Shown piece after piece: positions 7,751-16,162 of a DNA stretch of 64,000 nucleotides (position 1 is its first letter; each line of letters begins with the position of its first letter). Source of the stretch: Niabella yanshanensis. GTDB lineage: Bacteria; Bacteroidota; Bacteroidia; Chitinophagales; Chitinophagaceae. The notes under the pieces are model-generated. The model saw only the letters and a program-made list of their open reading frames with translations. It ran no database searches and was not told the origin of the DNA. Made by a program: the position numbers and the translations under genes. Location: contig NZ_CP139960.1 in assembly GCF_034424215.1 (NCBI RefSeq), forward strand, positions 2,666,001 through 2,730,000, given 5' to 3'.

Positions 7751-8893
7751 ATGTCTAAAATTTTTAACGCTGGCCCATCCATTGGCAATGTAATGCAGCA
7801 ACAACATCAGGCATCTCCCCTTCTTTATTACTATAGTAAAGAGTTTAAGGAGAAGATGGAAGGTAAATATCAGGAATGGGGTGGCGAATCTTTTTTCGGA
7901 CTTCCCGAAAAGAAAGCGGGAGCTTGCTGGTATTACTCCAGAGGTTGCTTGTATTATACGCCTCAAGGCATTTTCGAAATACACGGAGAAATCTATAAAA
8001 AATGGCGGGAGCTTGGTGGAGCCCGCTGGGGTAAACCTACAACCAACGAGTTAACCTGCCCTGATGGTAAAGGCAAATACAATCATTTCAACCACGAAAC
8101 TGCATCTATTTATTGGAGTTCGCATACCGGAGTCTTTAGCTGTGTAGGTGATATCAGGCAAAAATGGCTTAGCATAGGAGCAGAAAAGTCGTACTTAGGT
8201 TATCCTACAAGTGATGAAAATGACTTCCCTGATGGGGGTAGGGTAAGTGCATTTCAAGGAGGAGGTATTTATTGGTGGCCCGATACCGGTGCTATTGATT
8301 TGAAAGACGTAGCCCTACACTACAAGGGTCTCGTATGTATTAAAGAAACAGGTGAAGCCTCCGGAGCCGATGAACCTTATGCGGCCATCGGGATTACTAC
8401 GCCATTTGAAACAAAGTCTTTTACCACGCGGGAGTATAGTAGTGTAGACTCTAACACCAGCCGGCCAGACTATTTAGAGTTATACAGGGGGAAACCTAAT
8501 GGAATTGGCTTAAGTATTATCCTCATGGAGCGCGATCACGGCAATCCCGAAGAGGCACGTAAACGGGTACAAACAGTAGTGCAAAAAATGCATGAAACAG
8601 GAACATTGGCTCTTGGATTCATTCCTGTAATAGGTGTAGGTATAGCCGCTATCGCCGGACCTTTAATTCAAAAGCTGGTACCTGGAACAGCACAACTGAT
8701 CAGCGACTTTTTGGGCTTTGCTGATGACCAGATAGGAACCCAGCAAATTACGCTGACTGCAAAAGATCTGCTATTACTGGCTACCAGAACTGCCGACTCT
8801 ACCTACAAAAGCATTTCCTTCCGGCTTTCTACCAACAATTTAAGAGGGGAAAACGCCAATTATAAACTATACTTTACTGTGTTGCCGGTATAA
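7751..8893 (+). CDS. LGFP-repeat protein with unknown hydrophobic C-terminal domain
   Basis: The 380-residue protein has no signal peptide that I can see. Residues about 30-190 contain four imperfect repeats of the LGFP type: FFGLPEKK, RWGKPTTNE, YLGYPTSDE and a Trp/Tyr/Gly-rich linker of the form F-x-G-G-x-I-Y-W after several of them. LGFP repeats occur in cell-wall-associated mycolyltransferase-like and amidase proteins. The C-terminal half (about 195-380) is a separate domain with a long hydrophobic stretch around 285-310 (FIPVIGVGIAAIAGPLI), which might insert in membranes or pack a helix bundle. I do not recognise it. A second collagen-like lipoprotein gene follows closely. Confidence 0.7.
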   Translation: MSKIFNAGPSIGNVMQQQHQASPLLYYYSKEFKEKMEGKYQEWGGESFFGLPEKKAGACWYYSRGCLYYTPQGIFEIHGEIYKKWRELGGARWGKPTTNELTCPDGKGKYNHFNHETASIYWSSHTGVFSCVGDIRQKWLSIGAEKSYLGYPTSDENDFPDGGRVSAFQGGGIYWWPDTGAIDLKDVALHYKGLVCIKETGEASGADEPYAAIGITTPFETKSFTTREYSSVDSNTSRPDYLELYRGKPNGIGLSIILMERDHGNPEEARKRVQTVVQKMHETGTLALGFIPVIGVGIAAIAGPLIQKLVPGTAQLISDFLGFADDQIGTQQITLTAKDLLLLATRTADSTYKSISFRLSTNNLRGENANYKLYFTVLPV

Positions 8894-8966
8894 TTGCTAA
8901 TCTGGTAATTATAGACTTTCATCGAAGACCCCTGTTTGATGTAGTCGTTAAATAACGCCTATTGTC

Positions 8967-9092
8967 ATGGCATCAAAAAAACCAAAACAGATTTCCGCTA
9001 AAGCAGGCAAGGTTCTAAAAAAGCCCTTCGTAACCATATTAAAAGCCATGCCACGCAAAGCAAAAAACACACAACAAAAACCTAAAAAATAA
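8967..9092 (+). CDS. 41-residue Lys-rich peptide
   Basis: ATG at 8967, stop at 9090-9092. The product has 13 Lys, one Arg and no acidic residue, in a pattern such as SKKPKQ and KVLKKPF. The stop codon is separated by a single base from the ATG of the following collagen-like lipoprotein gene, which suggests translational coupling. Its charge suggests binding to nucleic acid, phospholipid or another polyanion. No family is recognised. A chance open frame cannot be excluded, but the tight junction and codon pattern favour a real gene. Confidence 0.5.
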   Translation: MASKKPKQISAKAGKVLKKPFVTILKAMPRKAKNTQQKPKK

Positions 9093-9093
9093 A

Positions 9094-9984
9094 ATGATGA
9101 GAGTACGAAATCTTCTACTGGTGATGTTAGCCTTTATTATTGCAGCAGCTGCCTGCAAAAAAGGTGATACCGGCTCTGCCGGCCCGCAAGGGCCTAAAGG
9201 CGATATTGGTGCTACCGGGGCCGATGGCACCCAGATATTCTCCGGCCAGGGTGCACCCGCTGCCACACTGGGCAGAAACGGCGATTTTTACCTGGACCTT
9301 ACGACCAGCAATATGTATGGCCCCAGGGCAAATGCCGGCTGGGGAGCGCCCTACGCTTTAAAAGGAGCCAACGGCAGTAACGGAGCTAACGGTAACGCGG
9401 GTTCCAAAATATACAGCGGCAACGGAGCGCCTGATAACACCACAGGCATTGCTGGTGATTATTTTATGAGCACGGACACCTACCTGTTTTACGGTCCTAA
9501 AACTGAAGCGGGTTGGGGCTTGCCGGTTAATTTGAAAGGACCGAAAGGCGATAAGGGAGACGCGGGCGCCGGAGCTATATCAATACTTATTAACCCATCT
9601 TCTATTAGGTGGGAAACGGTTAGAATTTATGAGCAGCCTTATACTATAGCAGACATCAGCATACCTCAGATAGATGAAGATATCATTAATAATGGTGCCA
9701 TTTTAGTTTACCGTAATCCAAGAAGCGCCGGCACATGGACACCATTGCCCTATACATTGAGAGACGAACCAGGGAGGGTGTGGCTTTACAACTATGAGTT
9801 GAGTGTAGGTAAATTAAGGCTGACCATTGTAAAAAGCATCGGGACCGATTTCGGAGATGAGTCTCTTAACACTCCTTACCGGATAGTTATTATAAAAGGT
9901 AGTGCAATAGTTGCAGCAAAAGCTAAAGGCATAAACTTTAAGAATTATAACCAGGTAAAAACAATTTTCAATCTGAAAGGTTAG
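9094..9984 (+). CDS. collagen-like repeat lipoprotein
   Basis: The 296-residue product begins with a lipoprotein signal ending IAAAAC. It contains short collagen-like Gly-x-y tracts (GSAGPQGPKGDIGATG and GPKGDKGDAG) and two copies of a ~45-residue module: one with IFSGQGAPA and MYGP, the other with IYSGNGAPD and FYGP, each ending with a G-W-G motif. The C-terminal ~130 residues form an unrecognised globular region, predicted mainly beta. A cell-surface location is likely. It shares the collagen theme with the lipoprotein at 6605, so the two may be exposed in the same structure. The ATG at 9097 is an alternative start. Confidence 0.75.
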   Translation: MMRVRNLLLVMLAFIIAAAACKKGDTGSAGPQGPKGDIGATGADGTQIFSGQGAPAATLGRNGDFYLDLTTSNMYGPRANAGWGAPYALKGANGSNGANGNAGSKIYSGNGAPDNTTGIAGDYFMSTDTYLFYGPKTEAGWGLPVNLKGPKGDKGDAGAGAISILINPSSIRWETVRIYEQPYTIADISIPQIDEDIINNGAILVYRNPRSAGTWTPLPYTLRDEPGRVWLYNYELSVGKLRLTIVKSIGTDFGDESLNTPYRIVIIKGSAIVAAKAKGINFKNYNQVKTIFNLKG

Positions 9985-10140
9985 CGTCAGCTAATTAAGG
10001 CGGCACGGCCCTACCGTTTACAATGGAAACCTGAAGGTTGAGCTTAGGTTTTAAAAAGGGGCTGTATCAAAATTAAATGAAGCAGCCACCCGATATGCAC
10101 TTACAGTTTTTACAATGGCATAATTCATAAAAATATCATC

Positions 10141-10746
10141 ATGAAAAATCAACAACCCGATTTAATGAATCTTCAAAAGAAGATCACCCACATTTATGAT
10201 CGTTTCAAACCCGCGCCCGATGATGAAGATACCACATCTCCCTGGTTTTCCCTTATTCGAACAGCGCTGGAACGAACTGAGCACCGCCTTTCAAAATTGG
10301 AAGTACTTGGCCGGTTTAATCCTTATATATGGGAACTGATTGGAGACCGCCTGCGGCGTTTCAGCTCCAATGCCGATTCCAGGTACCTTAACCCACAGCC
10401 GATACCTCCACGTTGGCTGTTTGCGAGTGAACTGGCATCAGTTATCGTAGAGCGGGCTCAATTAATATCAGACATTTCTGAAGGGATACAGAAAGGAAGC
10501 GCCGTAAAAGCAGCGGGTAATTTCATTATGCAGTTCGCAGATGGTATTTGTCCCGATCCTCCGAAAATAAAAATCCCTAAAGGCTGGCCCTGGCCGCAGC
10601 CCGATCCTGATCCACGCTGGAATGCTCCGGAACTGGCTGCAGTTGCTGAAATTTTTATTAAAGTATCCGCTCAGAGTACCTTAAAAAACGTGTATCAAAC
10701 AGCATCTGAAAAAATTATCGAAACAGCATCGAACAGAATTCAATAA
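10141..10746 (+). CDS. hypothetical protein with Pro/Trp-rich segments
   Basis: This is a 201-residue protein of unknown family, with no signal peptide. It is mostly helical with two Pro-rich segments: LNPQPIPPRW near residue 82, and a run of Pro, Trp and Asp near 145-160 (WPWPQPDPDP). The stop TAA overlaps the ATG of the next gene by one base, which implies translational coupling with the membrane protein. It is part of the accessory cluster with surface proteins. The gene looks intact, and the ATG start is preceded by an A-rich leader. Confidence 0.6.
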   Translation: MKNQQPDLMNLQKKITHIYDRFKPAPDDEDTTSPWFSLIRTALERTEHRLSKLEVLGRFNPYIWELIGDRLRRFSSNADSRYLNPQPIPPRWLFASELASVIVERAQLISDISEGIQKGSAVKAAGNFIMQFADGICPDPPKIKIPKGWPWPQPDPDPRWNAPELAAVAEIFIKVSAQSTLKNVYQTASEKIIETASNRIQ

Positions 10747-11456
10747 TGTCGAAATCTACATCTATGGAGAAAAAATACCGGGTACTACTAATGACTTTCG
10801 TTTTAATAGCAGTGATATCCTTATCGGGGTTTTACGAATCCTATTTTCAGTTCTTACCCCAGTTCAGTAGGTTTCCCGCAGTCATCCATATTCATTTTTC
10901 TGCGTTCTTTTGCTGGTTTGCTATGATCATTATTCAACCTCTTTTAATCAGGCAAAAAAATTACACTCTTCATAGAAAGGTTGGCCGGCTTTCTTACCTG
11001 CTGGCTCCTATATTAGTATTAACGATTATTGTACTGGTAAGGGATAAGGCGCAACGAGAATGGGCAGTATCAACAGACAATGCAGCTATGACCGCATTTA
11101 TAGGTTTGCTGGACATCCTGTCTTTCTCGGCATATTATATCATTGCTATGATCAAACGCAATAATACGCGTTGGCATGTGGCATTTATTATTGCCGCCAG
11201 CCTGGTAGTACTAAATCCTGGTATGGCAAGACTGCTGAATCAAATCAAACCCGGCCTGGGACTGGCGGGTGCGGTTCTGGCACCGTTCCTGGTATCTGCA
11301 GCAATTATTTTATTCGAAAAAATAAAATATAAACGGCAGGTACTAACAAGCCCCTATGCCCTTTTCTTTTTATGCTGGGCACTTGAAATAGCACTACTGA
11401 TGGCAATACCCCAAACAACACTATGGAAAAAAATGGTCTCCACTTTTATAATGTAG
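10746..11456 (+). CDS. polytopic membrane protein, unknown function
   Basis: The 236-residue protein has six or seven predicted transmembrane helices. Conserved-looking histidines sit near the membrane (HIHFSAFFCWF and TLHRKVG), a pattern that recalls DUF2306- or cytochrome b561-like membrane proteins; heme binding is possible but inferred. The start codon overlaps the stop codon of the preceding gene (TAATG). Confidence 0.65.
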   Translation: MSKSTSMEKKYRVLLMTFVLIAVISLSGFYESYFQFLPQFSRFPAVIHIHFSAFFCWFAMIIIQPLLIRQKNYTLHRKVGRLSYLLAPILVLTIIVLVRDKAQREWAVSTDNAAMTAFIGLLDILSFSAYYIIAMIKRNNTRWHVAFIIAASLVVLNPGMARLLNQIKPGLGLAGAVLAPFLVSAAIILFEKIKYKRQVLTSPYALFFLCWALEIALLMAIPQTTLWKKMVSTFIM

Positions 11457-11502
11457 CGGCAGATTACTGTACAAACTTTTGAATCCCCAAAAAAATAAAC
11501 AG

Positions 11503-11976
11503 ATGAAACAACTTTTATTAATAGTGGTTTTACTCAGCCAACAGCTCTTAATGCAAGCTCAAACACCAGCTGCCCCCTATATCCAAAACCTTAATCCCGA
11601 AGAAGAAAATATGGTACAGTTTCCTTTAGATATCATCGGTCAAAACTTCACTTATCCAGGCAATGGCACATGGAGATGGCGCAGCTCGATAATAAAAATC
11701 TCCATACTTGCTAAATATATAGCCAGTCCTACATCCAGCATATTACAACACGTTTCAGGGCAAACAATCGTAAATATAGGTGGCGGATGGCGTTTCAACG
11801 ACTTCAGCATCAACCTGCCGACGCCCTATGCACACTTGGCTTATGTTGAAACTACCTATACTCTAACCATTTGGCATGAGTTCAATGGTCAGAAATCTGA
11901 AGAGGTGGTATATTATTTAAAAAAGCCCGGATCTAAATATACTCCGCCGGGTTGGTACACCTCTGAAAATCCTTAA
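11503..11976 (+). CDS. secreted protein of unknown function
   Basis: I chose the ATG at 11503, which gives a 157-residue protein with a clear signal peptide (MKQLLLIVVLLSQQLLMQAQ). An in-frame upstream codon would put a polar extension before the signal. The mature region is rich in Tyr, Trp and Asn and is predicted to be beta-sandwich. Its sequence is not recognised. It lies between the membrane protein and a lipoprotein gene. Confidence 0.65.
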   Translation: MKQLLLIVVLLSQQLLMQAQTPAAPYIQNLNPEEENMVQFPLDIIGQNFTYPGNGTWRWRSSIIKISILAKYIASPTSSILQHVSGQTIVNIGGGWRFNDFSINLPTPYAHLAYVETTYTLTIWHEFNGQKSEEVVYYLKKPGSKYTPPGWYTSENP

Positions 11977-12002
11977 TACTTAACACCTTTAAAATGATTC
12001 GT

Positions 12003-12668
12003 ATGAAAACATATATTACACTAATCGCATTGTTTTTTCTCGCAGCCGGTTGTAAAAAGAACGATCTTATTGAACAGCGCACCGTTATAACAATCAGCGA
12101 TCTTAAAGAACAATACATTGCCGGTGCTTACGAATGGGATAAGACAGCCACCTTATACACTGTCACCTTTGATGAAAGTGAAGGCAGACTATATGCGAAC
12201 TATCAGACATATAAGACCTTTAAGAGAGCTCCCGCTTATTTAAGTAATGATACCGTTAGAGTAGAATTTGATACCTGGGGCGAGCATCACTATGTATATG
12301 CATTAAAAAGAGAAAGAGGGAATATAAAACTCCAATATGTTTATTTAAGTGGTGGCATTGGTCCATTTAAAGAATTGTCTACTTATATTAACCCCGTTGA
12401 TAATGGGCTAAACTTTGGTGGCTATACTTTTCAACAGACAGATAAAGCTAACTCCTTCCTGAAGTTTGATGCCAACAGCAAATGGGGATGGGCGACCACT
12501 GCCGGTTCGATTGTGCTAAACAGAACGTATAACAGCATCAAAAATCTTATATGGTATGGTAATACCCATCTGGGGTTTATGGTACCTGCATGGAAAGAGC
12601 ATGCCATTCCGATTATGGTTGTGCAAAACAACAACGGGGAAATTGTGGTTTTTAAGCAGCATCAATAA
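12003..12668 (+). CDS. lipoprotein of unknown function
   Basis: The ATG at 12003 gives 221 residues. The signal ends LAAGC, a good lipobox. The mature part is beta-rich, with many Tyr and Thr residues, and has no recognised domain. It follows the secreted protein gene by 26 bp, so the two are probably co-transcribed. Confidence 0.65.
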   Translation: MKTYITLIALFFLAAGCKKNDLIEQRTVITISDLKEQYIAGAYEWDKTATLYTVTFDESEGRLYANYQTYKTFKRAPAYLSNDTVRVEFDTWGEHHYVYALKRERGNIKLQYVYLSGGIGPFKELSTYINPVDNGLNFGGYTFQQTDKANSFLKFDANSKWGWATTAGSIVLNRTYNSIKNLIWYGNTHLGFMVPAWKEHAIPIMVVQNNNGEIVVFKQHQ

Positions 12669-12723
12669 AAAGTTTATATTTATTAGCTGGGTTATTCTCT
12701 AATTGGTAACATCAACTCATCTT

Positions 12724-13062
12724 ATGCAATCGAAAAAAATTGAGATCACCGATTACGACTACCAGTTTCCGTTAAATAAAACTGCGGGAAGCTATGCATC
12801 TCTAAATGTGTATAAACATATACGGGGCGCTATCACACCTGCGGCCAATATTCAGTTCTATTATGTAAAAATTCCGGCCGGGGCTCCTAATCGTGTTGAC
12901 TTTGAAGAAGCATATGCACACACATCTCTGCCTGCCACTCTGCTGCCCCGGATAATAGGCTTGCTACGCAATGAAAAACCCGTTTTCATTTGGTTCTATT
13001 CTAATAACAGCGTCAGGATAAGTTCTTCCCGAGAAAATGTTGGTGATAACGACCAGGCTTAA
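12724..13062 (+). CDS. hypothetical protein
   Basis: The first ATG in frame is 12724 (112 residues); a TTG at 12703 is possible. There is no signal peptide. The protein has mixed alpha/beta content and no recognised motif. It ends 3 bp before the convergent Rrf2 gene, with no terminator hairpin between. Confidence 0.55.
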   Translation: MQSKKIEITDYDYQFPLNKTAGSYASLNVYKHIRGAITPAANIQFYYVKIPAGAPNRVDFEEAYAHTSLPATLLPRIIGLLRNEKPVFIWFYSNNSVRISSSRENVGDNDQA

Positions 13063-13065
13063 GCC

Positions 13066-13473
13066 TTAGTCCCGCAAATCAGCCAGGGTTTTGCTTTCGA
13101 GTACCGCCAGCGTAGCATCACGCACTTCTACCATAGCATCGTGCAAGCCACAATGCTTTTCGTTGCAGTTATCGCAGCGCTTATAAAAGTACAGGCTTAC
13201 GCAGGGTAGCATGGCAATAGGCCCATCAATCAGACGGATGATTTTTGCCATTTTTATAGTAGATGGCTCTACCTTAAAAAAGTATCCTCCGCCTTTTCCT
13301 TTTTTACTGTCAAGGATATCAGCTTTTTTAAGTTCCAGCAGGATATTCTCTAAAAACTTAAGGGGTATCTTTTTTTTTTCGGAGATCTCTGAAATCAACA
13401 CAGGTCCCTCCTTCTGCCTGTCGGCAAGGTAAGTAAGAGCTTTAAATGCGTATTGAGATTTTTTGGTAAGCAT
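13066..13473 (-). CDS. Rrf2 family transcriptional regulator
   Basis: The 135-residue protein starts with the Rrf2 signature MLTKKSQYAFKAL and a winged helix (about 1-80). The dimer-helix region carries four cysteines, C91, C100, C103 and C108, in the arrangement C-x8-C-x2-C-x4-C, a likely iron-sulfur or redox site as in IscR/NsrR-type members. A 16-bp palindrome sits over the -33 element of its own promoter, so autoregulation is expected. In Bacteroidota, Rrf2 proteins of this kind are often linked to sulfur or cysteine metabolism, and the cys genes lie in this window, but a direct link is inferred. Confidence 0.92.
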   Translation of the reverse strand: MLTKKSQYAFKALTYLADRQKEGPVLISEISEKKKIPLKFLENILLELKKADILDSKKGKGGGYFFKVEPSTIKMAKIIRLIDGPIAMLPCVSLYFYKRCDNCNEKHCGLHDAMVEVRDATLAVLESKTLADLRD

Positions 13474-13486
13474 ATGTAATAGTCTA

Positions 13487-13520
13487 CAAATTTACAAGAA
13501 ATTTCTCATTTGCAAATGAG
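13487..13520 (-). promoter_or_regulatory. Rrf2 promoter with palindromic operator
   Basis: -7 box TAAATTTG (13487-13494) and -33 TTTG (13513-13516), 18 nt apart on the minus strand. The perfect palindrome CTCATTTGCAAATGAG (13505-13520) covers the -33 element. A half-like direct copy AAATGAGTA occurs at 13515-13523 and again at 13562-13570. The arrangement suits repression by the Rrf2 protein itself. Confidence 0.6.
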
Positions 13521-13662
13521 TATAGCAATGTATCGATAGCTTAACAACTATCTATTGACGTAAATGAGTAAACGTTTCTGGTTAAAAATAACCCTGCCCC
13601 ATGTCCTGTTTTTCGTTCACAGACTTAGTTTTTGCGGGTGTAAAGAACTTCATCAGGATTCT

Positions 13663-15489
13663 TTACCCCAGCTTCTTTAATACTTTACGCTTAATCCTTG
13701 TATAAAACTCTTTATTAAATAAGTTAGAATCGTGCATGGCTTTGTAAATCAGGAAAACGCCCACAGGAACAAGCACGAACGTTGAGAGCCACATTCCCGA
13801 AAAGGCGCTCATTTCCATTTCCTTGGCCAGCTTCTCCCCACGTGTAGAAACGAAGTAGAACACCATGAAGAAAATAATGGCAAATATCATGGGCGTACCT
13901 AAACCGCCCTTCCTGATAATAGAACCCAATGGTGCCCCAATCATAAATAATACAATGCAGGCAAGCGCCAAAGCAATTTTTTTATGCCATTCTATTTTGT
14001 ACTTCTGCAGGGTCTTTTCCTGCTCCACGATATTGTTGCCGTTCATCTCCAGGTTATTCCGGAAACTTTCCAAACTGGTCAATGCCCGGTCCTGGATCTG
14101 TTGCCGGGCACTGTCTGGTAGCAACGCTGTAAAGCTGTTAGGATCTTTTTTAACCGGCTTCACTTTCGCCGCAGCTTTGGCCAAGCTATCTTTTTTAGTT
14201 GCCGAAGTATCTCTTTTATTTTTCGCTGTATCTTTTGTTGAAGTTGCCCCCCGGGCAGCAGTATCTGATTTCTTCTTTTTAAGGGTGTCCTTATTAAGAT
14301 CCCGTTGAGGAGGTGGCGGCGCTAAAGGCTTCAGACCCATTTTTATCGAATCCCTTTTTGCTTTACGCCGGGTAGAATCGGCAATCCGTTTCAACCGTAA
14401 AGAGTCCTTCCTTGCTACGCGCTTCAGCGAATCAGTTTTTAGCTTCTGCCGGGTACTATCCCGCTTTGCCCTGACTCTTGCCGAATCTTTCTCCGCTTTA
14501 GTGCTGTCCTTTTTAACGCCCATATAGGCGTCGATATTCGCTTTGAAATTGAATATAGAGTCGGGGATCTTAATACCGGTAGTGATACTATCCCTATAGT
14601 TTAAGATCATGAAGTTGGCATAAATCGTAGCTTCAAAATTTTTTGCTATCTCGCCATTAAACTTACTGATAGAGTCAATAGCCACATCTAACTGACGCAT
14701 ATTGTACATCCGCTCATTATTCACATTAGCGCTGTCATCAGACTTGCTGAACTTAAAGGAGCTGATGTCCATCTGCATTTTATACTCCTTAAAACCCAGT
14801 CTGATATAGTCTGTAGTAGAATCTCCTTTACCTCCCCGCTCCTCATATCTCCATCCGTTTTTAAATACAATATCAAGAAAGCGTTTGTCGGCCGAAGGTT
14901 TCATTACACCATCCCTGGCAATCAAAAACGCATCCTGCAAGCTGTTATCTCCCGCCTGGTAAACTATTACATCCCTGATAATAGAATCATTGGCTTCCTT
15001 TTTCCCTATTTTGATGGCAAACTTGTCAATACCATCAAAAAAAACACCTTCCTTAATGGCAAATGCCGGTTTTGCCAGTACAATATCAGCTAATAAGGTC
15101 CTCGATTTCAGGTTGGCTACCGGTATAGCATAATTGGAAAAAAGAAATGCACCCAATGCAATACCACCTGCCACAACAAACAAGGGCCGCATAAAACGCA
15201 TGAGCGAAATACCGGCTGATTTAATGGCGACCAACTCAAAGCTTTCCCCCAGGTTACCAAAGGTCATCAGCGAAGAAAGTAACACAGATAAGGGTAAAGC
15301 AAGGGGAATTAATACGGCACTTTGATACCAGATAAACTTTAAAATGGTGCCCGCATCCAGTCCTTTTCCCACGAAATCATCTATCCACAGCCAAAAGAAC
15401 TGCATGATCAACACAAACAGCGTAATGAAAAAAGTGGCCACAAACGGGCCAATAAAAGCTTTTATAATTAGTTTATCTAACTTCTTCAC
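13663..15489 (-). CDS. LptF/LptG family lipopolysaccharide export permease with a charged insertion
   Basis: LptF/G permeases pull LPS out of the inner membrane in the LptB2FGC complex. The 608-residue product has three N-terminal membrane helices (about 12-36, 48-75 and 100-122), a large periplasmic beta-jellyroll region, and three C-terminal helices (about 503-585). It starts at GTG 15489, since no nearby ATG fits the first helix. Residues 324-450 are a low-complexity insertion dense in Lys, Arg, Asp and Ser, with repeated RDS, KDS and DSLKR-like units and a Pro-rich APPPPQ break. Family members are usually about 350-400 residues, so the insertion accounts for most of the excess. It lies alone on the minus strand. 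Confidence 0.85.
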   Translation of the reverse strand: MKKLDKLIIKAFIGPFVATFFITLFVLIMQFFWLWIDDFVGKGLDAGTILKFIWYQSAVLIPLALPLSVLLSSLMTFGNLGESFELVAIKSAGISLMRFMRPLFVVAGGIALGAFLFSNYAIPVANLKSRTLLADIVLAKPAFAIKEGVFFDGIDKFAIKIGKKEANDSIIRDVIVYQAGDNSLQDAFLIARDGVMKPSADKRFLDIVFKNGWRYEERGGKGDSTTDYIRLGFKEYKMQMDISSFKFSKSDDSANVNNERMYNMRQLDVAIDSISKFNGEIAKNFEATIYANFMILNYRDSITTGIKIPDSIFNFKANIDAYMGVKKDSTKAEKDSARVRAKRDSTRQKLKTDSLKRVARKDSLRLKRIADSTRRKAKRDSIKMGLKPLAPPPPQRDLNKDTLKKKKSDTAARGATSTKDTAKNKRDTSATKKDSLAKAAAKVKPVKKDPNSFTALLPDSARQQIQDRALTSLESFRNNLEMNGNNIVEQEKTLQKYKIEWHKKIALALACIVLFMIGAPLGSIIRKGGLGTPMIFAIIFFMVFYFVSTRGEKLAKEMEMSAFSGMWLSTFVLVPVGVFLIYKAMHDSNLFNKEFYTRIKRKVLKKLG

Positions 15490-15514
15490 CTGCGTAATAG
15501 TATATCTTTACCTG

Positions 15515-16126
15515 ATGCAATCAGCAAAAATACGTCTTTCACCCGAGCATATAAAGCTTGTTACCAATGCCGGCTGGATTTTAACAAAGAATGAAATTCT
15601 GCTGCACATTAAAACAGCTTTTGAAGAACTGTATACCTGGCAGCAGTCCACCCTTCAATCCTATTTGTTACCTGCCGACATTTTAAAGCCGGGTGGGAAA
15701 ATATCACGCGGAGAAAACTACCTGGGTTTACCCTGGATGGTTTTAGACAACCCGCGGCATTTCGTAAAAGGAAATATTTTCGCGGTAAGAACCTTATTCT
15801 GGTGGGGGCGCTTTTTTAGCACCACTTTACACCTTTCTGGCATTTGGCAACAAAATGCGGGACAGCAACTGATTCATGCTTTCGAAAGCCTGCAACGGGC
15901 ATCTTTAAAAATATGCTATAGTGGCGACGAATGGGTACATGATATAAACAGCGACTCCTACACATCCCTTAACGGGATGGATCAAAAAACTTTTGGGAAA
16001 ATAATACAGGAAGCCCCGTTCGTAAAAATTGTGGCGCATACCAGCATTGAAAACATCGAAAACTCAATGGAAATCCTGATGCAGCAGTTTGAGTTTTTGG
16101 TAAGTATACTTGGAGATGACAGCTAG
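15515..16126 (+). CDS. hypothetical protein, 203 residues
   Basis: I selected the ATG at 15515 because an upstream extension would run into the divergent permease gene. The product is a soluble alpha/beta protein with several Trp residues (GLPWMVLDNPRHF, LFWWGRFFSTTL). It has no signal peptide and no recognised domain. The start lies 25 bp from the divergent GTG of the LptF-like gene, so the promoters must overlap or be very close. Confidence 0.6.
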   Translation: MQSAKIRLSPEHIKLVTNAGWILTKNEILLHIKTAFEELYTWQQSTLQSYLLPADILKPGGKISRGENYLGLPWMVLDNPRHFVKGNIFAVRTLFWWGRFFSTTLHLSGIWQQNAGQQLIHAFESLQRASLKICYSGDEWVHDINSDSYTSLNGMDQKTFGKIIQEAPFVKIVAHTSIENIENSMEILMQQFEFLVSILGDDS

Positions 16127-16139
16127 ATTACTGTCATCT
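16114..16139. terminator. bidirectional hairpin between convergent genes
   Basis: The 9-bp arms AGATGACAG (16114-16122) and CTGTCATCT (16131-16139) are perfect and contain the stop codon region of the plus-strand gene. There is no T-run, so a terminator role is inferred from position between convergent genes. Confidence 0.4.
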
Positions 16140-16162
16140 GTTAACTTATAAAGGTTACACCC

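Noticed and set aside
6605-9984. Collagen-like proteins as phage tail fibres
   Set aside because: Both have lipoprotein signals and no phage genes are nearby.
13865-14308. Long open frame on the plus strand opposite the LptF-like insertion
   Set aside because: It lies inside a clearly coding minus-strand gene, and its protein is low-complexity hydrophobic from reverse-complement codons.
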